Source: Devosia nitrariae (GTDB taxonomy: Bacteria; Pseudomonadota; Alphaproteobacteria; Rhizobiales; Devosiaceae). Taken from it: 64,000 nucleotides of DNA. The translations under genes and the position numbers were made by a program. This document shows, in pieces, positions 33,470 through 42,858 of this stretch. The notes beneath the pieces are model-generated. The model was given only the letters and a program-made list of their open reading frames with translations, made no database searches and was not told the DNA's origin. Every line of letters starts with the position of its first letter. Position 1 is the stretch's first letter. The DNA lies in assembly GCF_030160115.1 (NCBI RefSeq), contig NZ_BSNS01000007.1:694392-758391 (forward strand), in the 5' to 3' direction.

Positions 33470-34837
33470 ATGAACATCAAGAGACTTTCTCTCCTGCCGA
33501 TAAGCCTGGCCGCCACGGCTCTCTCCAATCTGCCCGCCATCGCCCAGGAGGCCGAGGCGCCCGCCGAGGAGGTGGTCGAGGCTGTAACCGCCGTCATCGA
33601 CAAAGGCGACACAGCCTGGATGCTGGTGGCCACCATGGTCGTCATTCTGATGACCCTTCCGGGCCTGGCGCTGTTTTATGGCGGTCTGGTACGGGCCAAG
33701 AACGTGCTGTCGGTCCTCACCCAGGTTTTCGCCGCCTTCGCCATGATCGCCCTGCTCTGGGTGGCCTATGGCTATTCCCTGGCCTTCGCCGGCCCCACCG
33801 AAGGCGGACTTTCCTCGTTCGTCGGCGATTTCTCCAAGTTCTTCCTGGTCGGCGTCACCCCGGACTCGCGCGCCGCGACCTTCTCGGCCGGATTCGAGCT
33901 GCCCGAACTCGTCTTCGTCATCTTCCAGTTGACCTTCGCGGCCATCACCTGCGCGCTTATCGTCGGCGCCATTGCCGAGCGCATGAAGTTCGGGGCGCTG
34001 ATGGCGTTCCTGGCGATCTGGTTCACCTTCTCCTACGTGCCGATCGCCCACATGGTCTGGGCCGGCCCCGGCCTCCTTTTCGGCATGGGCGCCTACGACT
34101 TCGCCGGCGGCACCGTCGTCCACATCAATTCGGGTGTTGCCGGGCTCGTTGCCGCCTTGATGCTCGGGGCGAGGCGCGACTACATGAAGGAACCGATCGC
34201 CCCGCACAACCTGTCATTGACCTTCATCGGTGCCTGTCTGCTCTGGGTCGGCTGGTTCGGCTTTAACGCCGGCTCCAACCTCGAGGCCAATGGCCTCACT
34301 GCCCAGGCGTTCCTTAACACCATCACTGCTCCGGCCGCCGCCGCCCTCGCCTGGGCGATCGGCGAGCGGGTCGCCCGCGGCCATGCCTCGGCCCTCGGCA
34401 TCGTCTCGGGCGCCGTTGCTGGGCTCGTCGCCATCACCCCGGCTGCCGGCTTCGCTGGCACGGGCGGTGCCATCGTTCTGGGCGCCGTTGCCGGGTTCGT
34501 CTGTCTCTGGTCGGTCGTGACGCTCAAGCCGATGCTCAAATACGACGACAGCCTCGACGTCTTCGGTATCCATGGCGTCGGCGGCATCGTTGGAGCCATC
34601 GGCACCGCCATCGTCGCCAACCCGGCCTTCGGCGGTTACCCGCTCGACGGCTACACCATGGGCGGCCAGCTCGTCACCCAGATCATCGCGGTCGTCATTG
34701 CCGTCGTCTGGTCGGCAGTCGTTACCGCCGTCGCGCTCACCATCGTGCGTGTGCTGTTCAGCGGTCTGCGTGTCCCCGACGCAGCCGAGACCGACGGCCT
34801 CGACCTCGCGACCCACGGCGAGCGCGCCTACAACTGA
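33470..34837 (+). CDS. amtB: ammonium transporter AmtB, copy 2
   Basis: 455 residues, signal sequence then eleven helices. The pore histidines lie in GTVVHINSGVAGLV and FGIHGVGGIVGA, as in classical E. coli AmtB, and FYGGLVRAKNVLSVL and AFAAxx motifs are standard. It diverges strongly from copy 1, so the tandem units are not a recent simple duplication. Confidence 0.95.
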   Translation: MNIKRLSLLPISLAATALSNLPAIAQEAEAPAEEVVEAVTAVIDKGDTAWMLVATMVVILMTLPGLALFYGGLVRAKNVLSVLTQVFAAFAMIALLWVAYGYSLAFAGPTEGGLSSFVGDFSKFFLVGVTPDSRAATFSAGFELPELVFVIFQLTFAAITCALIVGAIAERMKFGALMAFLAIWFTFSYVPIAHMVWAGPGLLFGMGAYDFAGGTVVHINSGVAGLVAALMLGARRDYMKEPIAPHNLSLTFIGACLLWVGWFGFNAGSNLEANGLTAQAFLNTITAPAAAALAWAIGERVARGHASALGIVSGAVAGLVAITPAAGFAGTGGAIVLGAVAGFVCLWSVVTLKPMLKYDDSLDVFGIHGVGGIVGAIGTAIVANPAFGGYPLDGYTMGGQLVTQIIAVVIAVVWSAVVTAVALTIVRVLFSGLRVPDAAETDGLDLATHGERAYN

Positions 34838-34878
34838 TCCCGTCAGTTCGGGACCAATACCGGCCCCTCCCACGCTCC

Positions 34879-34917
34879 GGGCCCGCCGCATCACCGCGGC
34901 GGGCCCCATTTTCTTTT
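34879..34917 (+). terminator. rho-independent terminator after amtB2
   Basis: GGGCCCGCCGC, six-base loop, GCGGCGGGCCC: a perfect 11-bp stem followed by CATTTTCTTTT. Ends the glnK2-amtB2 transcript. Confidence 0.85.
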
Positions 34918-35022
34918 GGCGGTCCAGGATGGTTAGCTGGTGATTAACCACACCCGGCCTAGGATCGCGGCACTCTGGGCCAGCGATTCCCGCACGGCCG
35001 GGCGATTGTTTTGCGTACGAGA

Positions 35023-37707
35023 ATGCCGACACATCCAACTCCCGTCCTCGATGAAATCCGCACTCCCGCGACGCGCCGCAGCCGCGCGGCCCCGCCTCGC
35101 AGCGGTGCGGCGCCTGGCCTGTCCATCGCCATCCGCATCCCGCTCCGCCTCGCCGGTCTCGTGCTTTTGGCCGTGGTCGCTGTGGCGGTTGTCTCCCTCG
35201 CCTCCTGGTCCGTCGACGATCCGAGCCTCTCCTACGCAACGGCCAAGCCCGCGCAGAACTGGCTGGGCTTTCCTGGCGCCGTCATCGCCGACTTGATGTT
35301 CCAGCTCTTCGGGCTCGCCAGCCTCGTCATGCTGCTGCCGCTCGCCCTCTGGGGCTGGGCTATGGCGCGCCGGCAGCGTGTCGCGCGCCTCGGCCTGCGA
35401 GTGGGCGCCTGGGTGCTTTCCGCACTCCTTGCGACCGGCGTCTTCGCCTTCATGCCAAGCCCGGCCAGCTGGCCGCTGCCGACCGGCCTCGGCGGCCTCG
35501 TCGGGTCGGCCTTCTCCGGCCTTGCCGCCCTTGTCGCTGGCGCCAACCCGCAGCCGGTGACGGCAACCCTGTTTGCCATCATCATCGCCGCGCCGGCGTT
35601 TGCCGCCTTCTGGGTCGCCCTCGGTCTCGGCAAGACCGAGCCGACAACTGCGGCCGACCGGGCCCGGGCGGCCGAGAGAACGGACGAGGAAACCGAAACA
35701 AACCCCATCCTCGACATTGCCATCGGCGCCGTCGTCCATATGGGCTATTCGGTGCGCACCGCCTTTCGCCGCGCCCGTGCCCGCCAGCAGGAGCGCCGCG
35801 CCGCCGAGGAAACGTTCGACGAGCACGTTGTCGAGCCCGGCTTCGGCCCCGGCTTCAATCCATCGCCTGCCGAGGACCGCAGGGAGCCGCAACTTGCCGG
35901 CGACCGCCGCATCGCTGCCCCTCACGTAGCGCCAGAACCGGCTCCGCGGCCGGCGAGCTATGCGGACGACGCGACAATCGACTATCCCGACGAGCCCGAC
36001 TATGACGACGTGCCCTTCGAGGTCGCGCCGGAGACGCCGCTCCGCCAGCACGCCGCCCGCCACGAGCCGGCCCCCGCCGACACCCGTCAGGGCGATTCGC
36101 GCTTCCTGTCGGCCCGCGTCGCCGCACCCGTCCAACGGCCCGCTCCGGGTGCCCGAGTCCTGCGCGAGGCGCAGGGGACCCTCGCCCTCGACGAATCGGA
36201 CGGCTTTGCACTGCCGGAACTGAGCCTTCTCTCCGAGCCGCGCCACAGCGGGGTACCCGAGGAGCACCGGCCCGAGCATCTCGAGGCCATGGCGCGCCAG
36301 CTCGAAGGCGTGCTCGAAGATTTCGGCGTCAAGGGCGACATCATCAACGTGCGTCCCGGCCCGGTCGTCACCCTCTTCGAGCTCGAGCCCGCACCCGGCA
36401 TCAAGTCGAGCCGCGTCATCTCGCTCGCCGACGACATCGCCCGCTCGATGAGCGCGATCTCAGCGCGCGTCGCGGTTGTGCCCGGCCGCAACGCCATCGG
36501 CATCGAGCTGCCCAACAAGCAGCGCGAGACCGTTTATCTGCGCGAGATGCTGGGCTCGTCGGACTTCGAGAAAATGAAGGGCAAGCTCCCCATCTGCCTC
36601 GGCAAGACCATCGGTGGCGAGCCGGTGATCGCCGACCTTGCCCGCATGCCGCACCTTTTGATCGCTGGTACCACTGGCTCGGGTAAGTCGGTGGGCATCA
36701 ACACCATGATCCTGTCGCTGCTCTATCAGATGACCCCGGAGCAATGCCGGCTGATCATGATCGATCCCAAGATGCTCGAGCTCTCCATCTATGACGGCAT
36801 TCCGCATCTGCTGACCCCGGTGGTGACCGACCCGTCCAAGGCCGTGGTCGCGCTCAAATGGGCCGTGCGCGAGATGGAGGACCGCTACCGCAAGATGAGC
36901 AAGATCGGTGTCAGGAACATCGACGGCTTCAACCAGCGCGTATCCGAGGCTCGAAAGAAAGGCGAGGTGCTGACCCGCACCGTCCAGACCGGGTTCGACC
37001 GGGAGACGGGCGAGCCGATCTTCGAATCCGAGGAATTCGACCTCGAGCCGCTGCCCTATATCGTCGTCATCGTCGACGAAATGGCCGACCTGATGATGGT
37101 CGCCGGCAAGGACATCGAAGGGGCCATCCAGCGCCTCGCCCAGATGGCCCGCGCCGCCGGCATCCATATGATCACGGCGACCCAGCGCCCCTCGGTCGAT
37201 GTCATCACCGGCACCATCAAGGCCAACTTCCCCACCCGCATCTCGTTCATGGTCACCAGCAAGATCGATTCGCGCACCATCCTTGGCGAGCAGGGCGCCG
37301 AGCAGCTCCTCGGCAACGGCGACATGCTCTATATGGCCGGCGGCGGGCGCATCAAGCGCCTGCACGGCCCCTTCGTCTCCGATGGTGAGGTCGAGGCGAT
37401 CGTCAGCCATCTCAAGGCCCAGGGCACGCCCGAATATCTCGATTCCATTACCGAGGACGAAGACGGCGAGATCACCGCCGAAATGACCGGCGACGACTAT
37501 GCGGGCTCGGGCGACGAGCTCTACGACAAGGCTGTTGCCATCGTCCTCTCCGACAAGAAGGCGTCCACCTCCTATATCCAGCGGCGCCTCGCCATCGGCT
37601 ACAACAAGGCCGCGACGCTCATCGAGCGCATGGAGCAGGAAGGCGTCATTTCACCGGCCAACCATGCCGGCAAACGCGAAATCCTCGTCGGCGCCGACCA
37701 GTATTGA
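35023..37707 (+). CDS. ftsK: DNA translocase FtsK
   Basis: 894 residues. Four N-terminal membrane helices (about residues 40-185), a long low-complexity linker, then the alpha-beta motor with Walker [14 protein letters not shown] near residue 547 and Walker [15 protein letters not shown] near 680. The C-terminal gamma winged helix ([22 protein letters not shown]) reads KOPS sites. FtsK pumps chromosome DNA at the septum. ATG 35023 is preferred; a TTG at 35011 is also in frame. Its upstream gap carries the terminator of the nitrogen operon. Confidence 0.95.
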   Translation: MPTHPTPVLDEIRTPATRRSRAAPPRSGAAPGLSIAIRIPLRLAGLVLLAVVAVAVVSLASWSVDDPSLSYATAKPAQNWLGFPGAVIADLMFQLFGLASLVMLLPLALWGWAMARRQRVARLGLRVGAWVLSALLATGVFAFMPSPASWPLPTGLGGLVGSAFSGLAALVAGANPQPVTATLFAIIIAAPAFAAFWVALGLGKTEPTTAADRARAAERTDEETETNPILDIAIGAVVHMGYSVRTAFRRARARQQERRAAEETFDEHVVEPGFGPGFNPSPAEDRREPQLAGDRRIAAPHVAPEPAPRPASYADDATIDYPDEPDYDDVPFEVAPETPLRQHAARHEPAPADTRQGDSRFLSARVAAPVQRPAPGARVLREAQGTLALDESDGFALPELSLLSEPRHSGVPEEHRPEHLEAMARQLEGVLEDFGVKGDIINVRPGPVVTLFELEPAPGIKSSRVISLADDIARSMSAISARVAVVPGRNAIGIELPNKQRETVYLREMLGSSDFEKMKGKLPICLGKTIGGEPVIADLARMPHLLIAGTTGSGKSVGINTMILSLLYQMTPEQCRLIMIDPKMLELSIYDGIPHLLTPVVTDPSKAVVALKWAVREMEDRYRKMSKIGVRNIDGFNQRVSEARKKGEVLTRTVQTGFDRETGEPIFESEEFDLEPLPYIVVIVDEMADLMMVAGKDIEGAIQRLAQMARAAGIHMITATQRPSVDVITGTIKANFPTRISFMVTSKIDSRTILGEQGAEQLLGNGDMLYMAGGGRIKRLHGPFVSDGEVEAIVSHLKAQGTPEYLDSITEDEDGEITAEMTGDDYAGSGDELYDKAVAIVLSDKKASTSYIQRRLAIGYNKAATLIERMEQEGVISPANHAGKREILVGADQY

Positions 37708-37777
37708 CGGGGCTGGACGTCAGTCCACGTCTTCGCCCTCCCAATTGCTCATCGGCATCAGCCGAATCCGGCTCGCG

Positions 37778-38518
37778 TCAGTCGGCGAGCATAGCTTCGA
37801 GCTTGCCGGCCACCGCCTCGGCAAGCATCGAATGCCCGTCCTCATCGAGATGCACGCCATCGACCGTACTGGCCGACACCACCGACCCGGCATCGAGGAA
37901 CTCGACGCCAGCCATCTCCGCCACCGCCTTGTAGAGTTCGCCGAACTGCGCCGATTTGGCGACGCTCCCGGCGAAGAATTCGCCGAATGGCGGCTCCTCG
38001 GCCTTGGGGCCCGTCGGCTGCGGCGCGACAAGCAGCACCTCCGGGGCCGGATAGACCGAGCCGACCTGGGGCGCCGAGCGTGCCTGGTCAACCAGGATTC
38101 CCGCGCCGAGGGCTATGCGCAGCGCCGAACGGTTGTGCGCGGTGAGCAGATCGTTGGTGCCGAGCATGATCACCACCACGTCGACCGGCGTGTGGCTAGC
38201 GAGCACCGCCGGCAGCATCTTGGCTCCGTTGAACTCGATTCCCGCCATCGGCAGGGCGGCATCGACATCGGTCGTTCGCCCGCTCAGGCCCTCGGCCACG
38301 ATCTCCACCTCCTCGCCCATTAGTTCCTGCAGCACCTGCGGCCATGGCACACCCTGCTTGTGCCGCTCGACTGGCATCTCAAGCGTGGCTATGGACCCGT
38401 AGGTATGAGAATCCCCATAGACGAGGACCCGTTTCCTCGCTTCCTCCTCGGCAAGGCTCGGACCGGCGAGTGCCAACATCAGGCCGGCGAGAAGCATAAC
38501 GGCATGGTTGCGCGACAT
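37778..38518 (-). CDS. SGNH/GDSL hydrolase (arylesterase type), exported
   Basis: 246 residues. Signal peptide ending near SLAEEE, then GDSH (nucleophile Ser, block I), LGTND (block III) and DGVHLDEDGH (block V, Asp-His). The order of blocks matches the SGNH hydrolase TesA/arylesterase type. ATG 38518 is chosen because GGAGG is positioned correctly before it. A perfect palindrome overlaps its likely promoter. Substrate may be an ester of an acetylated polymer or lipid; unknown. Confidence 0.85.
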   Translation of the reverse strand: MSRNHAVMLLAGLMLALAGPSLAEEEARKRVLVYGDSHTYGSIATLEMPVERHKQGVPWPQVLQELMGEEVEIVAEGLSGRTTDVDAALPMAGIEFNGAKMLPAVLASHTPVDVVVIMLGTNDLLTAHNRSALRIALGAGILVDQARSAPQVGSVYPAPEVLLVAPQPTGPKAEEPPFGEFFAGSVAKSAQFGELYKAVAEMAGVEFLDAGSVVSASTVDGVHLDEDGHSMLAEAVAGKLEAMLAD

Positions 38519-38533
38519 GGGATCCTCCAATTA

Positions 38534-38549
38534 TTAAGTGTACACTTAA
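38534..38549. promoter_or_regulatory. perfect palindrome TTAAGTGTACACTTAA before GDSL gene
   Basis: A 16-bp perfect palindrome between the -10-like GATACT (minus strand, 17 bp after TTGACA) and the ribosome site. A bound repressor would block the esterase gene. Confidence 0.55.
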
Positions 38550-38610
38550 GTATCGATGAACTCGCTATCCCTGTCAACGCAGGGCGCCGATGTTCGACTA
38601 ATTTAAGGCT

Positions 38611-38626
38611 TGACTTATATAAGTCA
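38611..38626. promoter_or_regulatory. perfect palindrome TGACTTATATAAGTCA before SRPBCC-ArsR operon
   Basis: A 16-bp perfect palindrome overlapping a -35-like TTGACT (38610) and lying just before -10-like GTATAT. It is the natural operator for the ArsR-type product of the second gene of this operon. Confidence 0.65.
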
Positions 38627-38666
38627 GAGCCGGTATATCCGGGTGCAGCACCGATGGAGCCGCCCC

Positions 38667-39314
38667 ATGTCCTTCGATCTCGCCGCCCATTTCGGCACCA
38701 TGACCCGCACGGTCGAAAATCTCGAGCGTGACGGCAAGCCTGCCAAGGCCGTCACCGCCTCGCGCAGCTACGACACCGACAGTGCCGACCTCTGGGAGGC
38801 GCTGACCACGCCCGAGCGGCTGAAGCGCTGGTTCCTGCCGGTTTCGGGCGATCTGAAGCTCGGCGGCAGGTATCAGTTCGAAGGCAATGCCGGCGGCACC
38901 ATCACCGAATGCGTGCCCGAAAGGCGTGTTGCCGCCACCTGGGAATTCGCCGGCGGCATGAGCTGGGTCACCGTAACCCTGACACCGGAAGGCTCCGGCA
39001 CAAGGCTCGAGCTCGAGCACGTCGCTCCCATCGATCCGCACTGGGAGCGTTTCGGCCCGGGCGCCGTCGGCGTTGGCTGGGACCTGGGCTTCATGGGCCT
39101 TGCCCGCCATCTTGCCGATCCCGCGGCTGACGTGCCGCAGGAGGCCGAGGCCGGCTGGCTCGAAAGTCCTGAAGCCAAGGATTTTATCGGCAGGGCAAGT
39201 GCCGACTGGGGCCGGGCCGCCATTGCCGCCGGCGAAGCCGAGGAGCAGGCAACGGCCGCCGCCGAAGCGACCCGCAAGTTCTATACCGGAGAAGCGCCAC
39301 CCCCGGAGATGTAA
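38667..39314 (+). CDS. SRPBCC family protein with C-terminal extension
   Basis: 215 residues. The AHSA1-like domain runs from about 25 to 150 (ASRSYDTDSADLWEALTTPERLKRWFLPVSGDLKLGG), followed by a charged alanine-rich helix to the end (EAEEQATAAAEATRKFY), longer than usual. It starts after the palindromic promoter and its stop overlaps the ArsR gene start, so the pair is co-translated. Function unknown. Confidence 0.83.
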   Translation: MSFDLAAHFGTMTRTVENLERDGKPAKAVTASRSYDTDSADLWEALTTPERLKRWFLPVSGDLKLGGRYQFEGNAGGTITECVPERRVAATWEFAGGMSWVTVTLTPEGSGTRLELEHVAPIDPHWERFGPGAVGVGWDLGFMGLARHLADPAADVPQEAEAGWLESPEAKDFIGRASADWGRAAIAAGEAEEQATAAAEATRKFYTGEAPPPEM

Positions 39315-39655
39315 TGCACGCCTTCGACGTCCTCGGCGATCCCGTCCGCCGCCGTATCCTCGAGCTCCTCACCGAGGGCGAGCACGCGTCCGGTTCTGTG
39401 GTCGAGGTCATTCAGTCCGAGTTCGGCATTTCCCAGGCCGCGGTCTCGCAGCACCTCAAGGTGCTGCGCGACTCGGGCTTTGCCAGCGTCAGGATCGACG
39501 GCCCCCGCCGCCTCTATAGCCTCGATACCGCGCCCCTGCAGGAAGTCGATGCCTGGCTCGACCGCTTCCGCATCTTCTGGACCCACAAGCTCGAAGCGCT
39601 GGCGACCGAGGTGGCGAGGGGCAAGCGGTCCCGAAAGCGCGATGGGGACGGCTGA
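39314..39655 (+). CDS. ArsR-type HTH transcriptional regulator
   Basis: 113 residues with LGDPVRRRILELLTEGEHASGSVVEVIQSEFGISQAAVSQHLKVLRDSG, a full winged HTH. Metal-binding cysteines are lacking. Overlaps the SRPBCC gene by one base (TAATG). Probably represses its own operon from the palindrome at 38611. Confidence 0.9.
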   Translation: MHAFDVLGDPVRRRILELLTEGEHASGSVVEVIQSEFGISQAAVSQHLKVLRDSGFASVRIDGPRRLYSLDTAPLQEVDAWLDRFRIFWTHKLEALATEVARGKRSRKRDGDG

Positions 39656-39795
39656 GGCCGCTCTCACACCCGCGCCGGCGGTCGGACAGGCAAGGCACCG
39701 ATGAATGCCACGTGAACGGCAGCTTCCACCTGTTGCCGCAATTGATTTCTAGGTTAGGCTCGCCTCGGACCGAAAATCGAAGAAGTTTCAAGCCC

Positions 39796-40428
39796 ATGAT
39801 TCGCCGTGATGCGCTCCTCCTCGGAGTCTCCGCTCTATTTGCCCTCGCCGCACCCGGCCTAGCGCAAACCGTTCCTCTGACTGCCGAGGAAGCTCAGCTC
39901 ATCCGGGATATCAGCGCGCACAATACCGCCATCCGCACCATGGCCGGCCGTTTCCTGCAGATCGATTCCAATGGCGGGCGGATCGAAGGGACCTTCTTCC
40001 TCGAGCGCCCGGACAAAGTACGCTTTCGCTATAACCCGCCAAGCCGCGAAGAGATCGTCTCGGTCGGACGCGGCTTCTACGTCCTCAACCGGGCGGATCG
40101 CACCTATTACGCCTACCCGCAGGACACCATTCCGCTGCGCCAGTTCCTGGGCGACACCATCGATCTCTTCCAGGCCAATATGGTTGGGATCGCCCAATCC
40201 GACGGTTATCTAACCGTTACCATTATCGACGAGACCGTGGCCGGGACGGTCGAGGTCTCGCTCGTCTTCGATACCGAAACCCTGGATCTTGCCCAGTGGA
40301 GCCTCGTCGAGCCCAACGGCACCGAGTTGACCTTCTCGCTCTACGACGTCGAAAAGAACGTCGAGATTCCGCGCTCCTTCTTCTATATCGACGCCACCTA
40401 TACCCCGATCGATCCGGCGAACCGGTAA
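39796..40428 (+). CDS. lolA: outer membrane lipoprotein carrier protein LolA-like
   Basis: 210 residues. Signal peptide at the N-terminus (LLLGVSALFALAAPGLAQ), then TMAGRFLQIDSNGGRIEGTFFLERPDKVRFRYNPPS, the conserved LolA strand set. It carries lipoproteins through the periplasm from LolCDE to the outer membrane. ATG 39796 gives a normal signal peptide. The exonuclease III gene follows on the same strand. Confidence 0.87.
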   Translation: MIRRDALLLGVSALFALAAPGLAQTVPLTAEEAQLIRDISAHNTAIRTMAGRFLQIDSNGGRIEGTFFLERPDKVRFRYNPPSREEIVSVGRGFYVLNRADRTYYAYPQDTIPLRQFLGDTIDLFQANMVGIAQSDGYLTVTIIDETVAGTVEVSLVFDTETLDLAQWSLVEPNGTELTFSLYDVEKNVEIPRSFFYIDATYTPIDPANR

Positions 40429-40499
40429 GTTCTCGCAGGTCGGACTTTACCGGCGCCCCCTGCCGTCTTAGAAAGACGCTCGATCAGTCCTGACCTCCT

Positions 40500-41312
40500 A
40501 TGACCATTTCCGTCGCCACCTGGAACATCAACTCCGTCCGTCTGCGCCTGCCGCTGGTGCTCGATTTCCTCGCCCGATACAAGCCGGACGTGCTGATGCT
40601 CCAGGAAATCAAATGCACCAACGACCAGTTTCCGCGTGAGGCTCTTATTGCCGCCGGCTACCCGCACCAGGCCGTGCACGGGCAGAAGGGCTATCACGGC
40701 GTTGCCACCATCTCCAGGTTCCCGCTGACCGAGATCTCGAGCCGCGCCTTCTGCGGTATCGACCATTCGCGCCACATCGCAGCCCTCCTCGACTTCGGAC
40801 ACGGCCCGGTCACCTTCCACAATTTCTATATCCCCTCGGGCGGCGACGAGCCGGATCCGGCGGTCAACTACAAGTTCAGGCACAAGCTCGATTTCCTCGA
40901 CGAACTGAAGCACTGGTTCACCGAGCCGGTTTTCGCGCGCGGACACCTGATCGCCGGCGACTTCAACGTCGCTCCGCATGAAAATGACGTCTGGAGCCAT
41001 AAGCAGCTCCTCAACGTCGTCAGCCACACGCCCGTCGAGACCGAGGCGCTCGATGCCATCCTCGTCGGTGGCCACGGCTGGACGGACCTCGTCAGGAAGC
41101 ACGTGCCACACGAGATCAAGCTCTATTCCTGGTGGAGCTACCGTGCCAGGGACTGGCAGCTCTCCGACCGCGGACGTCGCCTCGACCACATCTGGTCGAC
41201 CGCGGACGTCGCCACGCATTCGGCCGCTGCCGAGATCGTCCGCCCGGCTCGCGGCTGGAGCGAGAAGCCCTCCGACCATGTGCCGGTGATCGTGCGCTTC
41301 GCGGCGGTCTAA
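40500..41312 (+). CDS. xthA: exodeoxyribonuclease III
   Basis: 270 residues. SVATWNINSVRLRL, QEIKCTNDQFP (metal Glu), AGDFNVAPHENDVW (Asp-Asn pair) and SDHVPVIV (Asp-His) give the complete active site of the ExoIII/AP endonuclease family. It repairs abasic sites in DNA. The C-terminal RIDHIW-like segment (RLDHIWST) matches the standard. Confidence 0.95.
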   Translation: MTISVATWNINSVRLRLPLVLDFLARYKPDVLMLQEIKCTNDQFPREALIAAGYPHQAVHGQKGYHGVATISRFPLTEISSRAFCGIDHSRHIAALLDFGHGPVTFHNFYIPSGGDEPDPAVNYKFRHKLDFLDELKHWFTEPVFARGHLIAGDFNVAPHENDVWSHKQLLNVVSHTPVETEALDAILVGGHGWTDLVRKHVPHEIKLYSWWSYRARDWQLSDRGRRLDHIWSTADVATHSAAAEIVRPARGWSEKPSDHVPVIVRFAAV

Positions 41313-41317
41313 GGCAT

Positions 41318-41354
41318 CTCCCGTTCTGAACGGGAGTTGAAACACCAGCTCTAG
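41318..41354. repeat. stop-abutting hairpin between convergent genes
   Basis: CTCCCGTTCTGAACGGGAG (41318-41336) is a perfect palindromic hairpin, and the minus-strand gene ends in TAG-AGCTGG at 41353 just behind it. Same family style as the block at 12620. Likely two-way terminator. Confidence 0.6.
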
Positions 41355-41809
41355 TGCCCGCGCATCTTGCGCCCGATCGGCTGCAGGGCTCCGAGATAGG
41401 TGGAAAGATCGCGCTCGATATGCGCGGCGGCCCGCGCCGCGAGTTCCGGCGACTGCTCGATCAGCTTGCGGAACGCCGCGCGGGGCACGAACAGCATGTC
41501 TGTCTCGACGACCGCGGTGACGGTGATGAGCCTGGGCCTCGTAAGGATCAGCGCCATGGCCGAGACCACCGCTCCCGGTTTCGAGATCGTATAGGGCTTG
41601 CCCGCGATCGCCCCCTCGGGCTTGGCCTTGAGTGTCCCGTCGATCAGGACGTGCGCCCCTTCCGGGACGACATCCCCCTTGCAGACGACGTCGTCAGGAG
41701 CAAAGCGCCGCCGCTCGCTGGCAAAGGCCAGTAGCCGCTTCTGCTCATTGTCGCAGATGTCGAAAAATTCGGCCTGCGAGAGAACCGCGGCCGCCTCGTC
41801 CAGTCGCAT
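41351..41809 (-). CDS. stand-alone cyclic nucleotide-binding domain protein (Crp-like, no HTH)
   Basis: 152 residues covering one cNMP-binding beta-roll (VVCKGDVVPEGAHVLIDGTLKA, then AVVSAMALILTRPRLITVTAVVET). No helix-turn-helix follows, so it is not a normal Crp/Fnr regulator but a possible sensor or adaptor protein. Function unknown. Its stop lies inside a repeat. Confidence 0.75.
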   Translation of the reverse strand: MRLDEAAAVLSQAEFFDICDNEQKRLLAFASERRRFAPDDVVCKGDVVPEGAHVLIDGTLKAKPEGAIAGKPYTISKPGAVVSAMALILTRPRLITVTAVVETDMLFVPRAAFRKLIEQSPELAARAAAHIERDLSTYLGALQPIGRKMRGH

Positions 41810-42003
41810 TCTGCCCCACTCAGCGCAGTATCGGGCGGATTGTCCGCCCGATCACCCCTCCGCCGGTACCATATAGAAGGTATTGAAGAAAAGTAGACAC
41901 CACTTTTCCGGCTCGCAAAACAGCGCACTCACGACCTGCTGCCGCTCGGCGCGCAGATCGAGGCAAAAGATGGGCAACTTCGAAGGAGGAGCCGCAATCG
42001 GGC

Positions 42004-42687
42004 TCACGGAACCAGGCGGTATCCACCCTCTTCGGTAACGAGCAGACGCGCGTTCGAAGGGTCGCGCTCGATCTTCTGGCGCAGCCGGTAGATGTGGGTT
42101 TCGAGCGTGTGTGTAGTCACCCGGTTGTTGTAGCCCCAGACTTCCTTCAACAGGACGTCGCGGGTGATGGTCTTGGGGCCCTGCCGGTAGAGGAATTTGA
42201 GGATCGAGGTTTCCTTGTCGGTCAGCCGGACCTTGCCTCCGTCGCTCGATTCGAGGAGCTTGGCGGCAGGCTGGAAACTGTAGGGTCCAATGGTAAAGAC
42301 CACGTCCTCGCTCTGGTCGTGCTGGCGCAGCGCCGCGTTGATGCGCGCCATGAGCACCGGGAAGCGGAAGGGTTTGGTCAGATAATCGTTTGCGCCCGAT
42401 TCGAGCCCGAGGATTTCGTCGGCCTCGGTATCGTGGCCCGTGAGCAGCAGGATGGGGCTCTTGAAGCCCTCGTGGCGCAGGACCTTGACGGCCTCTCGCC
42501 CATCCATGTCCGGCAGACCGACGTCGAGGATCATCAGGTCATAGTTTTTCTCGCGCACGGCCTTGAGCGCATCGTTGGCCGTTTCGGCTGCGGCCACGTC
42601 CAATTCACGCTGCTGCGCCAGTTGCTCGGTCAGCGTCTCGCGTAGCTCCGCATCGTCGTCCACCAAGAGAATGCGCCGCTTGTTCAT
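42004..42687 (-). CDS. cenR: OmpR-family response regulator CenR
   Basis: 227 residues. Receiver domain with Asp10-12 and phospho-acceptor Asp55 (LMILDVGLPDMDG), Thr and Lys (LTKPF), then a winged-helix OmpR DNA-binding domain (TRDVLLKEVWGYNNRVTTHTLETHIYRLRQKI). The sequence closely matches the CenR type of alphaproteobacteria, an essential cell-envelope regulator in Caulobacter and Brucella. No kinase gene is beside it. ATG 42687 follows GGAGAAAAC. Confidence 0.85.
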   Translation of the reverse strand: MNKRRILLVDDDAELRETLTEQLAQQRELDVAAAETANDALKAVREKNYDLMILDVGLPDMDGREAVKVLRHEGFKSPILLLTGHDTEADEILGLESGANDYLTKPFRFPVLMARINAALRQHDQSEDVVFTIGPYSFQPAAKLLESSDGGKVRLTDKETSILKFLYRQGPKTITRDVLLKEVWGYNNRVTTHTLETHIYRLRQKIERDPSNARLLVTEEGGYRLVP

Positions 42688-42858
42688 TGTTTTCTCCGCA
42701 CGATTCCGTTCCGCGCCCTTTGCCGCACAGCATTGCGACCGGTTTGGGACAGCCACATCACTTCGCCGTTATCGCGATGAAGCAACGGGCAAGGAACAGC
42801 CTAAGTTGCACCCGTGCCTGTAATATAGGGGTCTTTCCTGAATGCTGCATGAGCGATC

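Noticed and set aside
35011..35022. TTG start for ftsK
   Set aside because: The ATG at 35023 is a better codon and no clear ribosome site favours the TTG.
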